From positions 1 to 6,226 of the forward strand of contig JALGWK010000193.1 of the NCBI GenBank assembly GCA_025774205.1: a stretch of 6,226 bases of DNA, in the 5' to 3' direction. This stretch comes from a bacterium (GTDB lineage Bacteria; Blakebacterota; Blakebacteria; Blakebacterales; Blakebacteraceae). Under the pieces are notes generated by a model. That model did not search any database. It was not told where the DNA came from and saw nothing but the letters and a program-made list of their open reading frames with translations. Numbering within the stretch: the first letter of the stretch is position 1; each line of letters begins with the position of its first letter. A program made the translations under genes and the position numbers. Below, piece after piece: positions 1-5,805 of the stretch.

Positions 1-323
1 TCCTCATCGCGGGGGGAACATACAAGGAGATCCCCTTCGTTCCGCTGCGGGAGGAACTCGCGCGTTGCGGCACGGCGGCGGTCCTCATCGGAGAGTCCCG
101 CCCCCGACTGCTCGTTGATCTTGAGGGATCCGTGCCGCTCCATGAGGCCGAAACCATCGAGGAAGCGGTCGCGATCGCCTGGCATCTGGCCGACACCGGT
201 GGAGTGATACTGCTCGCGCCGGCGTGTTCGAGTTTCGACATGTTCACCGACTACAGAGAGCGTGGTGACCGTTTCCGGGAGGCGGTCGCGAGGTTGAGCG
301 AGGAGGTCAGAAAAGGGGCGTGA
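1..323 (+). CDS. murD: UDP-N-acetylmuramoylalanine--D-glutamate ligase (MurD), C-terminal end only
   Basis: Cytoplasmic ATP-dependent Mur ligase that adds D-glutamate to UDP-MurNAc-L-Ala. The window begins inside the gene. The reading frame runs from base 3 to a TGA at 321-323, giving about 106 residues of the C-terminal (third, Rossmann-like) domain. Visible family marks are LIAGGTYKEIPF at the start, which matches the LIxGGxDKxxxF segment of MurD, then VLIGES, then a stretch close to the MurD C-terminal signature LLSPACASFDMF (here LLAPACSSFDMF) followed by DYRERGDRF. The ATP-binding P-loop and central domain lie upstream of the window. The stop overlaps the ftsW start by 4 bp (GTGA), so the two are probably translationally coupled. 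Other Mur ligases were considered, but the PACxSFDxF and RGDxF residues favour MurD, as does its place just before ftsW. No internal start should be annotated as the gene start. Confidence 0.95.
   Translation, partial: LIAGGTYKEIPFVPLREELARCGTAAVLIGESRPRLLVDLEGSVPLHEAETIEEAVAIAWHLADTGGVILLAPACSSFDMFTDYRERGDRFREAVARLSEEVRKGA
301..306 (+). promoter_or_regulatory. Possible ribosome binding site for ftsW (long spacing)
   Basis: AGGAGG lies inside the end of murD, 13 bases before the GTG at 320. That is longer than the usual 5-10 bases. A second G-rich patch, AAAAGGGG at 311-318, is too close to serve well. No other in-frame start sits better: the next ATG is codon 35, inside the first membrane helix. 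The GTG at 320 is therefore kept, with re-initiation by ribosomes finishing murD the likely route. Confidence 0.4.
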
Positions 324-1513
324 CGAGGAAGAGGGAGAATAAGAGACGGCCGCCCCAGCGGTCGGCGCCGGGCAGCGGCTTTGCCTCTCCGCCCGGGGAT
401 CAGGTGGATCGAACCGTCCTGATGCTGGTGCTCCTCCTCGTGGCCCTGGGGACCGTGATGGTGTTCAGCGCCTCCTCGGCGGTCGCTTCCGCCCGGTTCG
501 GTGACAGCGCCTGGTACCTCAAGCGCCACCTGGCCAGGGTGGTGATCGGCATCGGGCTCATGTTCCTCCTCTCGAGGGCGCGCTTCACCAGGGTACTCCG
601 TCTCGGACGACCGCTGCTGATTGTCAGTGTCGTGGCCCTTATCGCCGTTCTCCTGCCGGGGATCGGTGGAGACTCGAACGGCGCCCTGCGCTGGCTCTCT
701 CTGGGACCATTCAGTTTCCAGCCCTCTGAAGTTGCCCGCTTCGCGCTGCTCCTCTGGCTGGTCGATACCCTGGTGGCCCGCCGTAACGCGCTTGACCGGT
801 TCCAGGAAGGGTTTCTGCCGATTATCGCGCCGGTGGCGGTGGTGGTGGCGCTCATCATGGTGGAGGATTTCTCCACGGCTATAGCCGTAGGCCTCATCTG
901 CGCGGGACTGATCCTGCTGGCGGGTGCCCGAATCGTTCACTTCGGCGCCGTGGCGGCCGCGACCCTGCCGCTGGCCTGGATGGTCATGGTGGGGAGCGAA
1001 TACCGTCGGGCGCGTCTGATGGCCTTCTTCGACGGCGGCAGCGATATCCAGGGCGCGAACTACCAGGTGTGGCAGTCGCTGATCGCCCTCGGTGATGGAG
1101 GACTGATGGGGAAGGGACTCGGTCACAGCGCCCAGAAACTGCGCTTCCTTCCCGAACCGTTCAACGATTTCATTTTCAGCATCATGGGGGAGGAACTCGG
1201 CTTCATCGGTGCCATGGCGGTCCTCCTTATATTCCTGGCGCTGGTCCTGCGCGGCTTCAGGATCGCCAGGGCGGCCGGTTCATCAGCCGGTGCCCTGCTG
1301 GCGGCAGGTGTCTCCCTCACCATCGGGATCTATGCCCTGGTCAATATCGCGGTGGTGACCTCACTCCTGCCCACGACCGGACTGGCGCTTCCCTTCATCT
1401 CCTACGGCGGGTCATCGCTGGTAATATCCCTGGCCGGCGCGGGTCTGCTCCTGAGCGTTTCACGGGGCGTTGACCTGAGTGCCGAGAGCGGGAGCGGGAG
1501 GTTACTCCCATGA
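320..1513 (+). CDS. ftsW: Septal peptidoglycan glycosyltransferase FtsW (SEDS family)
   Basis: Integral inner-membrane polymerase that joins lipid II into glycan strands at the division septum, working with a class B penicillin-binding protein (FtsI). The protein is 397 residues, normal for the family. A basic cytosolic tail (residues 1-30) is followed by about ten hydrophobic segments. SEDS marks are FQPSEVARF (133-141), YRRARLMAFF (228-237), NYQVWQSLIALGDGG (247-261), GKGLGHSAQKLRFLPE (264-279), NDFIFSIMGEELGFIG (282-297) and PTTGLALPFISYGGSS (351-366). The Asp at 283 lies where the family's catalytic Asp is expected. The usual QPDxGTA segment reads VEDFSTA (181-187), keeping the Asp and Thr. 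Position between murD and murG favours FtsW over the close paralogue RodA. GTG is the start; it overlaps the murD stop by 4 bp, and its own stop overlaps the murG ATG by 4 bp. Confidence 0.96.
   Translation: MTRKRENKRRPPQRSAPGSGFASPPGDQVDRTVLMLVLLLVALGTVMVFSASSAVASARFGDSAWYLKRHLARVVIGIGLMFLLSRARFTRVLRLGRPLLIVSVVALIAVLLPGIGGDSNGALRWLSLGPFSFQPSEVARFALLLWLVDTLVARRNALDRFQEGFLPIIAPVAVVVALIMVEDFSTAIAVGLICAGLILLAGARIVHFGAVAAATLPLAWMVMVGSEYRRARLMAFFDGGSDIQGANYQVWQSLIALGDGGLMGKGLGHSAQKLRFLPEPFNDFIFSIMGEELGFIGAMAVLLIFLALVLRGFRIARAAGSSAGALLAAGVSLTIGIYALVNIAVVTSLLPTTGLALPFISYGGSSLVISLAGAGLLLSVSRGVDLSAESGSGRLLP
1496..1501 (+). promoter_or_regulatory. Ribosome binding site for murG
   Basis: GGGAGG lies within the last codons of ftsW, eight bases before the ATG at 1510. 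It is a well-placed Shine-Dalgarno sequence. It confirms the ATG that overlaps the ftsW stop (ATGA) as the murG start, and shows that murG can recruit ribosomes itself as well as by coupling. Confidence 0.6.
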
Positions 1514-2679
1514 GGATCTGGATCGCGGCCGGGGGCACCGGGGGGCACCTTTTCCCCGCGCTGGCGGTGATCGAGGAGATGGAACGCCATCTGCCTGATA
1601 TCGAGGCGCGGTTCGCGATCAGCCGGCGTGGTCTCGAAGAGAAAGTCCTCACGGCCGAGGGCCGTTCCTTTACGGCCCTTTCGACAGAGGGTTTCCACCG
1701 GCGGGAGGTATGGCGGAACCTGCTCTTCCCCGTGACCCTTTTCGCCGGACTCGTCCAGAGCCTGCACGAGATGGTCAGGTTCAAACCGCACGTTGCTTTC
1801 GGCACCGGCGGCTTCGTTTCCGGACCGGCCCTCCTGGCCGCCCGACTGGCCGGAGTGCCGGTGGCCCTCCTGGCTCTCGACGCGATGCCCGGAGTGACCA
1901 TCCGGATCCTGGCTCCCCTCGCCTCACGGGTGTTCATCGCCCATGAAGCGGCCCGGACTACTCTTCGCCGACGCCGGAATGTGGCCTGCACCGGCACCCC
2001 TTCCCGACCGGTCACGCAGCTCGACCGGGCAGAGGCACGCGCCATGATGGGACTCCCATCCGAAGGATTCTGTCTGTTCGTGACCGGTGGTTCCCAGGGT
2101 TCGAAGGCCCTGAACGGAGCTGTCAGGGATGCGCTCGAAGTCCTGCTCACTCGATCCGATCTCACCCTCCTGTGGCAGACCGGTCCGCACGATTTCGAAT
2201 CGATAGGGAACCTGGTCGACGGATTACCTGAGATTGCCGGCCGCGGCATCGGCCGGCGAGTCGTCGTGCGGCCATTCATTGAAGAGATGAACGCGGCCTG
2301 GTCAGCGGCCGATCTGGCGCTCTGCCGCTCCGGGGCCTCGACCATCGCCGAGTTGAGCGCTCACGGCGTGGCCTCATTGCTCGTACCCCTGCCGACATCG
2401 GCTGCGGGGCACCAGGAAGCGAACGCCCGATCGATGTCGGAAGCGGGCGCGGCGGTCCTCCTGCCGGAGGTGGACCTCTCGACGGAGAGGCTCACGGCGG
2501 AGGTGAACGGGCTGGCTGACGATTCCCGCAGAATGGAGATGATGTCCTCGGCCGTCTCCCGATTCGCGCGGAGTGATGCCGCTCTCACGATCGCAGGGGA
2601 ACTGGTCGGAATGGCCAGGGGCATCCCCGACAGGGAGCGGGAGAGGATGGCCGCAATGTTCGGTGGGGTGGAATCATGA
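1510..2679 (+). CDS. murG: UDP-GlcNAc:lipid I N-acetylglucosaminyltransferase (MurG), with an altered acceptor-side motif
   Basis: Peripheral membrane GT28-type (GT-B fold) enzyme that transfers GlcNAc from UDP-GlcNAc to lipid I, making lipid II on the cytosolic face. The protein is 389 residues, slightly longer than the usual 350-365. The N-domain carries GGTGGHLFPALAV (8-20), with the conserved Thr10 and His13, and GTGGFVSGP (98-106). The C-domain carries GGSQGSKALN (193-202), FIEEMNAAWSAADL (256-269), CRSGASTIAE (272-281) and HQEANA (301-306), which form the UDP-GlcNAc site. Oddly, the loop after GVPVAL, which reads H/Q-E-Q-N-x-x-x-G-x-T-N in most MurG proteins, is L-A-L-D-A-M-P-G-V-T-I here (121-131), so the usual Glu, Gln and both Asn are absent. 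Flanking residues align without gaps, so a local frameshift does not explain it. Identity as MurG is firm from the donor motifs and position; normal acceptor chemistry is inferred. Confidence 0.95.
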   Translation: MRIWIAAGGTGGHLFPALAVIEEMERHLPDIEARFAISRRGLEEKVLTAEGRSFTALSTEGFHRREVWRNLLFPVTLFAGLVQSLHEMVRFKPHVAFGTGGFVSGPALLAARLAGVPVALLALDAMPGVTIRILAPLASRVFIAHEAARTTLRRRRNVACTGTPSRPVTQLDRAEARAMMGLPSEGFCLFVTGGSQGSKALNGAVRDALEVLLTRSDLTLLWQTGPHDFESIGNLVDGLPEIAGRGIGRRVVVRPFIEEMNAAWSAADLALCRSGASTIAELSAHGVASLLVPLPTSAAGHQEANARSMSEAGAAVLLPEVDLSTERLTAEVNGLADDSRRMEMMSSAVSRFARSDAALTIAGELVGMARGIPDRERERMAAMFGGVES

Positions 2680-4064
2680 CGAAATTCACGCGCATCGAGC
2701 GGGTCCACTTCGTTGGAATCGGTGGTATCGGCATGAGCGGCATCGCTGAACTCCTGCTGACGCAGGGGTACCTGGTGAGCGGTTCCGATCTGCAGCTTAC
2801 CGAGGTGACCGAACGGCTCGAGGAACTGGGTGCTACCATCTTCCGGGGGCATGACGCCGCGAACGTCGAGGACGCTGACGCCGTCGTCTACACCTCGGCG
2901 GTTGATCCCGACAATCCCGAGGTTCGACGCGGATATGAACGGAAGGTACCTGTCATCAGGCGCGCCGAGATGCTCGGCGAGCTGATGCGGATGCACTTCA
3001 GCGTGGGGATCGCGGGAACTCACGGCAAGACCACCACCACGAGCATGATCGGACACCTCCTTACCGAGGGCGAACTCTCGCCGACGATCATCGCCGGTGG
3101 TCTCATGCACGACCTGGGGACCTCGATGCAGCTGGGTGGCGGCGAGTACCTGGTGGCCGAGGCTGATGAATACGACCGGTCCTTCCTGAGACTCTTCCCG
3201 ACCGTGGCGGTGGTCACCAACGTCGAAGCGGAACATCTCGACACCTATCACGATTTCGAATCTCTCTGTGACGCCTTCGTGGAATTCGCCAACAAGGTGC
3301 CTTTCTACGGGGCCGTGATCTGCTGTCTCGACGATGAGGGCGTCCGCGACCTGATCCCGCGTTTCGATCGCGCGCTGGTCACCTACGGGCTCACCTCCCA
3401 GGCCGATCTCAGGGCAGATTCCCTGGAGTTCGAGGGTGCCGGCAGCCGTTTCGAAGTGATGTGGCGGGGTGAGCCGCTCGGAACGGTTACCCTGCGAGTG
3501 CCGGGAGTGCACAACGTGCGTAATGCCCTGGCAGCCATGAGCGTGGGACTCCATCTCGACCTCGATCCCGCCCTGATGATCCGGGCGATGGGAACCTTTA
3601 CCGGTGTTGCCCGCCGCTTCGACGTCAGGGGTGAGTGCGGCGGCGTGATGGTGGTCGATGACTACGCTCACCATCCCACCGAGGTCACCGCGACACTGAA
3701 AGCGGCCAGGGCAGGATTCGACCGTCGCATCGTGGCCGTGTTCCAGCCCCACCTCTACTCCCGGACGCGCGATTTCGCCGGTGACTTCGGCTCGGCGCTC
3801 CTCGATTCCGATCTGCTCGTGGTGACCGGGATTTACCCGGCCAGGGAGGAACCGATCCCCGGGGTGACCGCGGAACTGATCGCCGATGCTTCCCGGGAAC
3901 ATGGTCATCGGCAGGTGGAGTACATCCCCGAACTGGATGATGTCCCGGCGTACCTGGCAGGGATCGTGAAGGAGGGGGATCTGGTCATCACCATGGGAGC
4001 GGGGGATATCTGGGAAGCCGCCCGCGAGCTCGTGACGCTGCTCGAGAAGAGGGAGCAGAAGTGA
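2676..4064 (+). CDS. murC: UDP-N-acetylmuramate--L-alanine ligase (MurC)
   Basis: Cytoplasmic ATP-dependent ligase that adds L-alanine, the first residue of the stem peptide, to UDP-MurNAc. The protein is 462 residues, typical for MurC, with all three Mur ligase domains. The UDP-binding N-domain has HFVGIGGIGMSG (11-22) and VSGSDL (34-39). The ATPase domain has the P-loop GTHGKTTTT (114-122, Lys118), AEADEYD (161-167), TNVEAEHLD (181-189) and PGVHNVRNALAA (276-287). The C-domain has DDYAHHPTE (328-336), FQPHLYSRTRD (356-366) and MGAGDIW (440-446). DDYAHHPTE and the GIGGIGMSG N-terminus point to MurC rather than MurD, MurE or MurF; the related ligase Mpl would not be expected at this locus. 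No catalytic residue looks missing. The ATG overlaps the murG stop (ATGA), with a G-rich ribosome site (GGTGGGGTGGA, 2662-2672) just upstream. The stop overlaps the murB start. Confidence 0.97.
   Translation: MTKFTRIERVHFVGIGGIGMSGIAELLLTQGYLVSGSDLQLTEVTERLEELGATIFRGHDAANVEDADAVVYTSAVDPDNPEVRRGYERKVPVIRRAEMLGELMRMHFSVGIAGTHGKTTTTSMIGHLLTEGELSPTIIAGGLMHDLGTSMQLGGGEYLVAEADEYDRSFLRLFPTVAVVTNVEAEHLDTYHDFESLCDAFVEFANKVPFYGAVICCLDDEGVRDLIPRFDRALVTYGLTSQADLRADSLEFEGAGSRFEVMWRGEPLGTVTLRVPGVHNVRNALAAMSVGLHLDLDPALMIRAMGTFTGVARRFDVRGECGGVMVVDDYAHHPTEVTATLKAARAGFDRRIVAVFQPHLYSRTRDFAGDFGSALLDSDLLVVTGIYPAREEPIPGVTAELIADASREHGHRQVEYIPELDDVPAYLAGIVKEGDLVITMGAGDIWEAARELVTLLEKREQK
4049..4054 (+). promoter_or_regulatory. 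Ribosome binding site bearing on the murB start
   Basis: GAGGGA sits in the last codons of murC. It is 6 bases before the GTG at 4061, 9 before the ATG at 4064 and 15 before the ATG at 4070. The spacing is best for ATG 4064. GTG 4061 would repeat the 4-bp GTGA overlap used for ftsW. The two choices differ by one residue; 4070 is unlikely. Confidence 0.45.
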
Positions 4065-4983
4065 TGCGGATGCGCGCCCTCGAAGGAGTTCTCCAGAAGG
4101 GACGGGTGGGCGAGATCCGTCTCGAGGAACGGCTCGCGAACTACACCTATATGGGCGTCGGTGGTCCCTGTCGGGCGCTGGTCCGGCCTCCCGATCTGGC
4201 GAGCCTGGAACGTCTGATCATGCTTATCGGTGAGATGGAGATCCCCTACCTGGCCATCGGCGGCGGAACCAATCTGCTGGTTTCCGATGAAGGCTTTGAG
4301 GGGTCGCGACCTCCCGCGTCGTACGCTGGGCCGCCGGCCGGAACCTCTCCGGGCTGGAAGGGCTGGCGGGAGTGCCGGGCACGATCGGCGGAGCAAGCGT
4401 GATGAATGCCGGTGGAGCCTGGGGTGACATCAGCGACAGCCTCGAGCGGGTCACGGTCGTTACCAGCCCGCCCGAAGTGCACGTCGTGACCGTTGAGGCC
4501 GAGGCACTCGATCTGGCGTACCGGAGTTCCTCCCTTCCGGCGGGCTCGGTAATCGGGCAGGTCGAACTGGGCTTCACTCCGGGGGGGGAGCCGGGTGAAG
4601 TCGAAAAACGAACCGCCGAGGTGATGGATCAAAGGCGGAAGACCCAGCCGAAGGGTGAGAGGAGCGCCGGAAGCACGTTCAGGAATCCCCCGGGGGACTA
4701 TGCCGGGAGGCTTATCGATGCCTGCGGACTCAAGGGGCTGAGGGAGGGTGCCGCCCAGGTCAGCGAGAAACACGCGAATTTCACCCTGAACACAGGTCAC
4801 GCGACCGCGAGGGAGGTCAGGACCCTGATCGAGCGGGTTCGGGAGCAGGTAAAGAACAGGACCGGAGTGAGCCTGGAACTCGAGGTGGTGACACTCGGAT
4901 TCAGGGGCGATCCCCTCCCGCGGGCCGTCTGGTCGCCCCCGGTCAAGGGGCTTCGGAAAGCCGGAAGGATGGCGATCTCATGA
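4061..4983 (+). pseudogene. murB: UDP-N-acetylenolpyruvoylglucosamine reductase (MurB), interrupted by an out-of-frame deletion
   Basis: FAD- and NADPH-dependent cytosolic reductase that makes UDP-MurNAc from enolpyruvyl-UDP-GlcNAc. It is encoded here in two frames. The first part (4061 to about 4303; that frame stops at 4400-4402) has the FAD-domain marks NYTYMGVGGP (27-36) and GGGTNLLVSDEGFEG (67-81). The second part, readable from 4300 to the stop at 4983, continues SRVVRWAAGRNLSGLE, AGVPGTIGGASVMNAGG, YRSSSLP, RRKTQPKGERSAGSTFRNP with the catalytic Ser of the SAGSxF motif, DACGLKG, VSEKHANFTLN and LELEVVTLG with the C-terminal Glu. The motifs indicate a type II (Gram-positive-like) MurB. 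Between the parts, the usual VVxRL strand and the segment leading to the next AG turn are missing, about 20-25 residues. The joined pieces give about 306 residues plus the gap. Both sides look fully conserved, so the break is recent or an assembly error. A GTG at 4372 could at best start an inactive C-terminal fragment. Start and stop overlap murC and ftsQ. Confidence 0.93.
4298..4304 (+). other. Deletion/frameshift junction in murB
   Basis: The frame carrying SDEGFEG loses family resemblance after the GGG at 4301-4303. The frame carrying GVATSRVV becomes family-like from the GGG at 4300-4302 and has a TGA just before it at 4297-4299. The join therefore falls within GAGGGGT. By family comparison from memory about 70 bases are missing, and the phase change needs a loss of 1 modulo 3, which agrees. 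The run of four G at the join could be the microhomology left by a deletion or by a collapsed assembly. Confidence 0.75.
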
Positions 4984-5801
4984 GCCGCAGGAGATCGAAA
5001 AACCGACCGGGGAAACCACAGAGGACGACCCGTCGGCGCCGGCAACGGAAACGTCTGCTGCCCCGGGTGGGAGCGCTTCTGATGGCGCTGCTCCTGATGA
5101 GCGCGATCGGCATTTTCGCGCGGGCCGCGCTCACCGGTATCTCCGGAACGACCTTCTTCACCGTCGAGGAAGTAACGGTGGAAGGAACCAGGTACCTCGA
5201 TCCCGCGGTCCTTCTCGCGCTCGCCGAGCCTGAACGGTTCACCTCGGGTGAGGTCGGCGCAGAAGATCTGGAACAGCTCGGGACCAGAGTGGCGGCGCAC
5301 CCACTGGTAAAGAACGTCGCCATCAGGCGCAGTCTGCCGGCCTCGGTGATCATCGAAGTGGAAGAATACGTTCCGGTGGCCCTCCTCGGTGGTGCCCCGG
5401 TGCAGGGGATCGATGAGGACGGGAACCTGCTGCAGGGCCTGGAGCCTCAGCGCTACGGCGCGCTGCCCTTCATCACCGGAGTACTGCTGAAGGTGGAGGA
5501 CGACCTGGAACGACAGGTCGCCCTCCGGCGAGCGATTGACGTGCTCTGTGTCCTGAAGGAGGAGACCCCGCGTCTCTACGACACGATCTCGGAGGTACGG
5601 CCGGGTGATGATGGAGAGATCACGCTGGTGCTCTCAAAGGACGCGATCCACGTGAGGCTGCGGGAAGAGACGATCCGGGAAAAGCTGCCGCTGGTCGCGT
5701 CGCTCGTGCAGGAGGGCCGGGAGCGGCATGGCCCGATATCCGAAGTGGATCTGCGATTCACCGATATGGTGATCTATCGAGAAATGAAAGGGGGCGAGTG
5801 A
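4980..5801 (+). CDS. ftsQ: Cell division protein FtsQ
   Basis: Bitopic inner-membrane divisome protein; with FtsL and FtsB it links the early Z-ring to activation of FtsW-FtsI. The protein is 273 residues, usual for the family. It has a strongly basic cytosolic tail (residues 1-27, rich in Arg and Lys), one membrane helix at about 29-50, then a POTRA domain (about 59-128: FFTVEEVTVEGTRYL, later HPLVKNVAIRRSLPASVIIE) and the FtsQ beta domain (about 130-265: VPVALL, GIDEDGNLL, LPFITGV, ending ISEVDLRFTDMVIYRE). The VDLRF strand near the C-terminus is typical. FtsQ sequences diverge widely, so domain order and position between murB and ftsA carry much of the weight; the Gram-positive counterpart name DivIB is possible. 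The ATG overlaps the murB stop (ATGA), with GGAAGGA at 4963-4969 ten bases upstream. No ddl gene lies between murB and ftsQ, unlike the E. coli cluster. Confidence 0.92.
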   Translation: MSRRRSKNRPGKPQRTTRRRRQRKRLLPRVGALLMALLLMSAIGIFARAALTGISGTTFFTVEEVTVEGTRYLDPAVLLALAEPERFTSGEVGAEDLEQLGTRVAAHPLVKNVAIRRSLPASVIIEVEEYVPVALLGGAPVQGIDEDGNLLQGLEPQRYGALPFITGVLLKVEDDLERQVALRRAIDVLCVLKEETPRLYDTISEVRPGDDGEITLVLSKDAIHVRLREETIREKLPLVASLVQEGRERHGPISEVDLRFTDMVIYREMKGGE

Positions 5802-5805
5802 GCCC

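Noticed and set aside
835-853. GTGG-rich short repeat in ftsW
   Set aside because: It encodes the hydrophobic PVAVVVA part of a membrane helix; repeated Val and Ala codons explain it.
251-1126. A 291-codon open frame on the - strand, opposite ftsW
   Set aside because: The composition is His-, Arg- and Glu-rich with no recognisable domain, and it is fully opposed to a membrane protein gene whose codon bias creates it.
2236-2257. Inverted repeat GCCGGCCG / CGGCCGGC with a 6-base loop
   Set aside because: It falls inside murG coding sequence (for AGRGIGRR), has no T-run after it, and such G+C palindromes arise by chance from Gly, Ala and Arg codons. It is not a terminator.
1395-2345. A 316-codon open frame on the - strand, opposite the ftsW end and murG
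   Set aside because: It is Arg-, Ser- and Pro-rich shadow translation without motifs, and the + strand MurG is certain.
2361-3908. A 515-codon open frame on the - strand, opposite murG and murC
   Set aside because: It lies wholly opposite two well-supported genes, its translation is low-complexity (rich in His, Gly, Glu, Asp and Arg) with no family motif, and long antisense open frames are expected in G+C-rich coding DNA.
4372-4983. A separate gene starting at GTG 4372
   Set aside because: The same frame is MurB-like upstream of this GTG, back to 4300, and no ribosome site fits. It is the C-terminal part of murB, not an independent gene.
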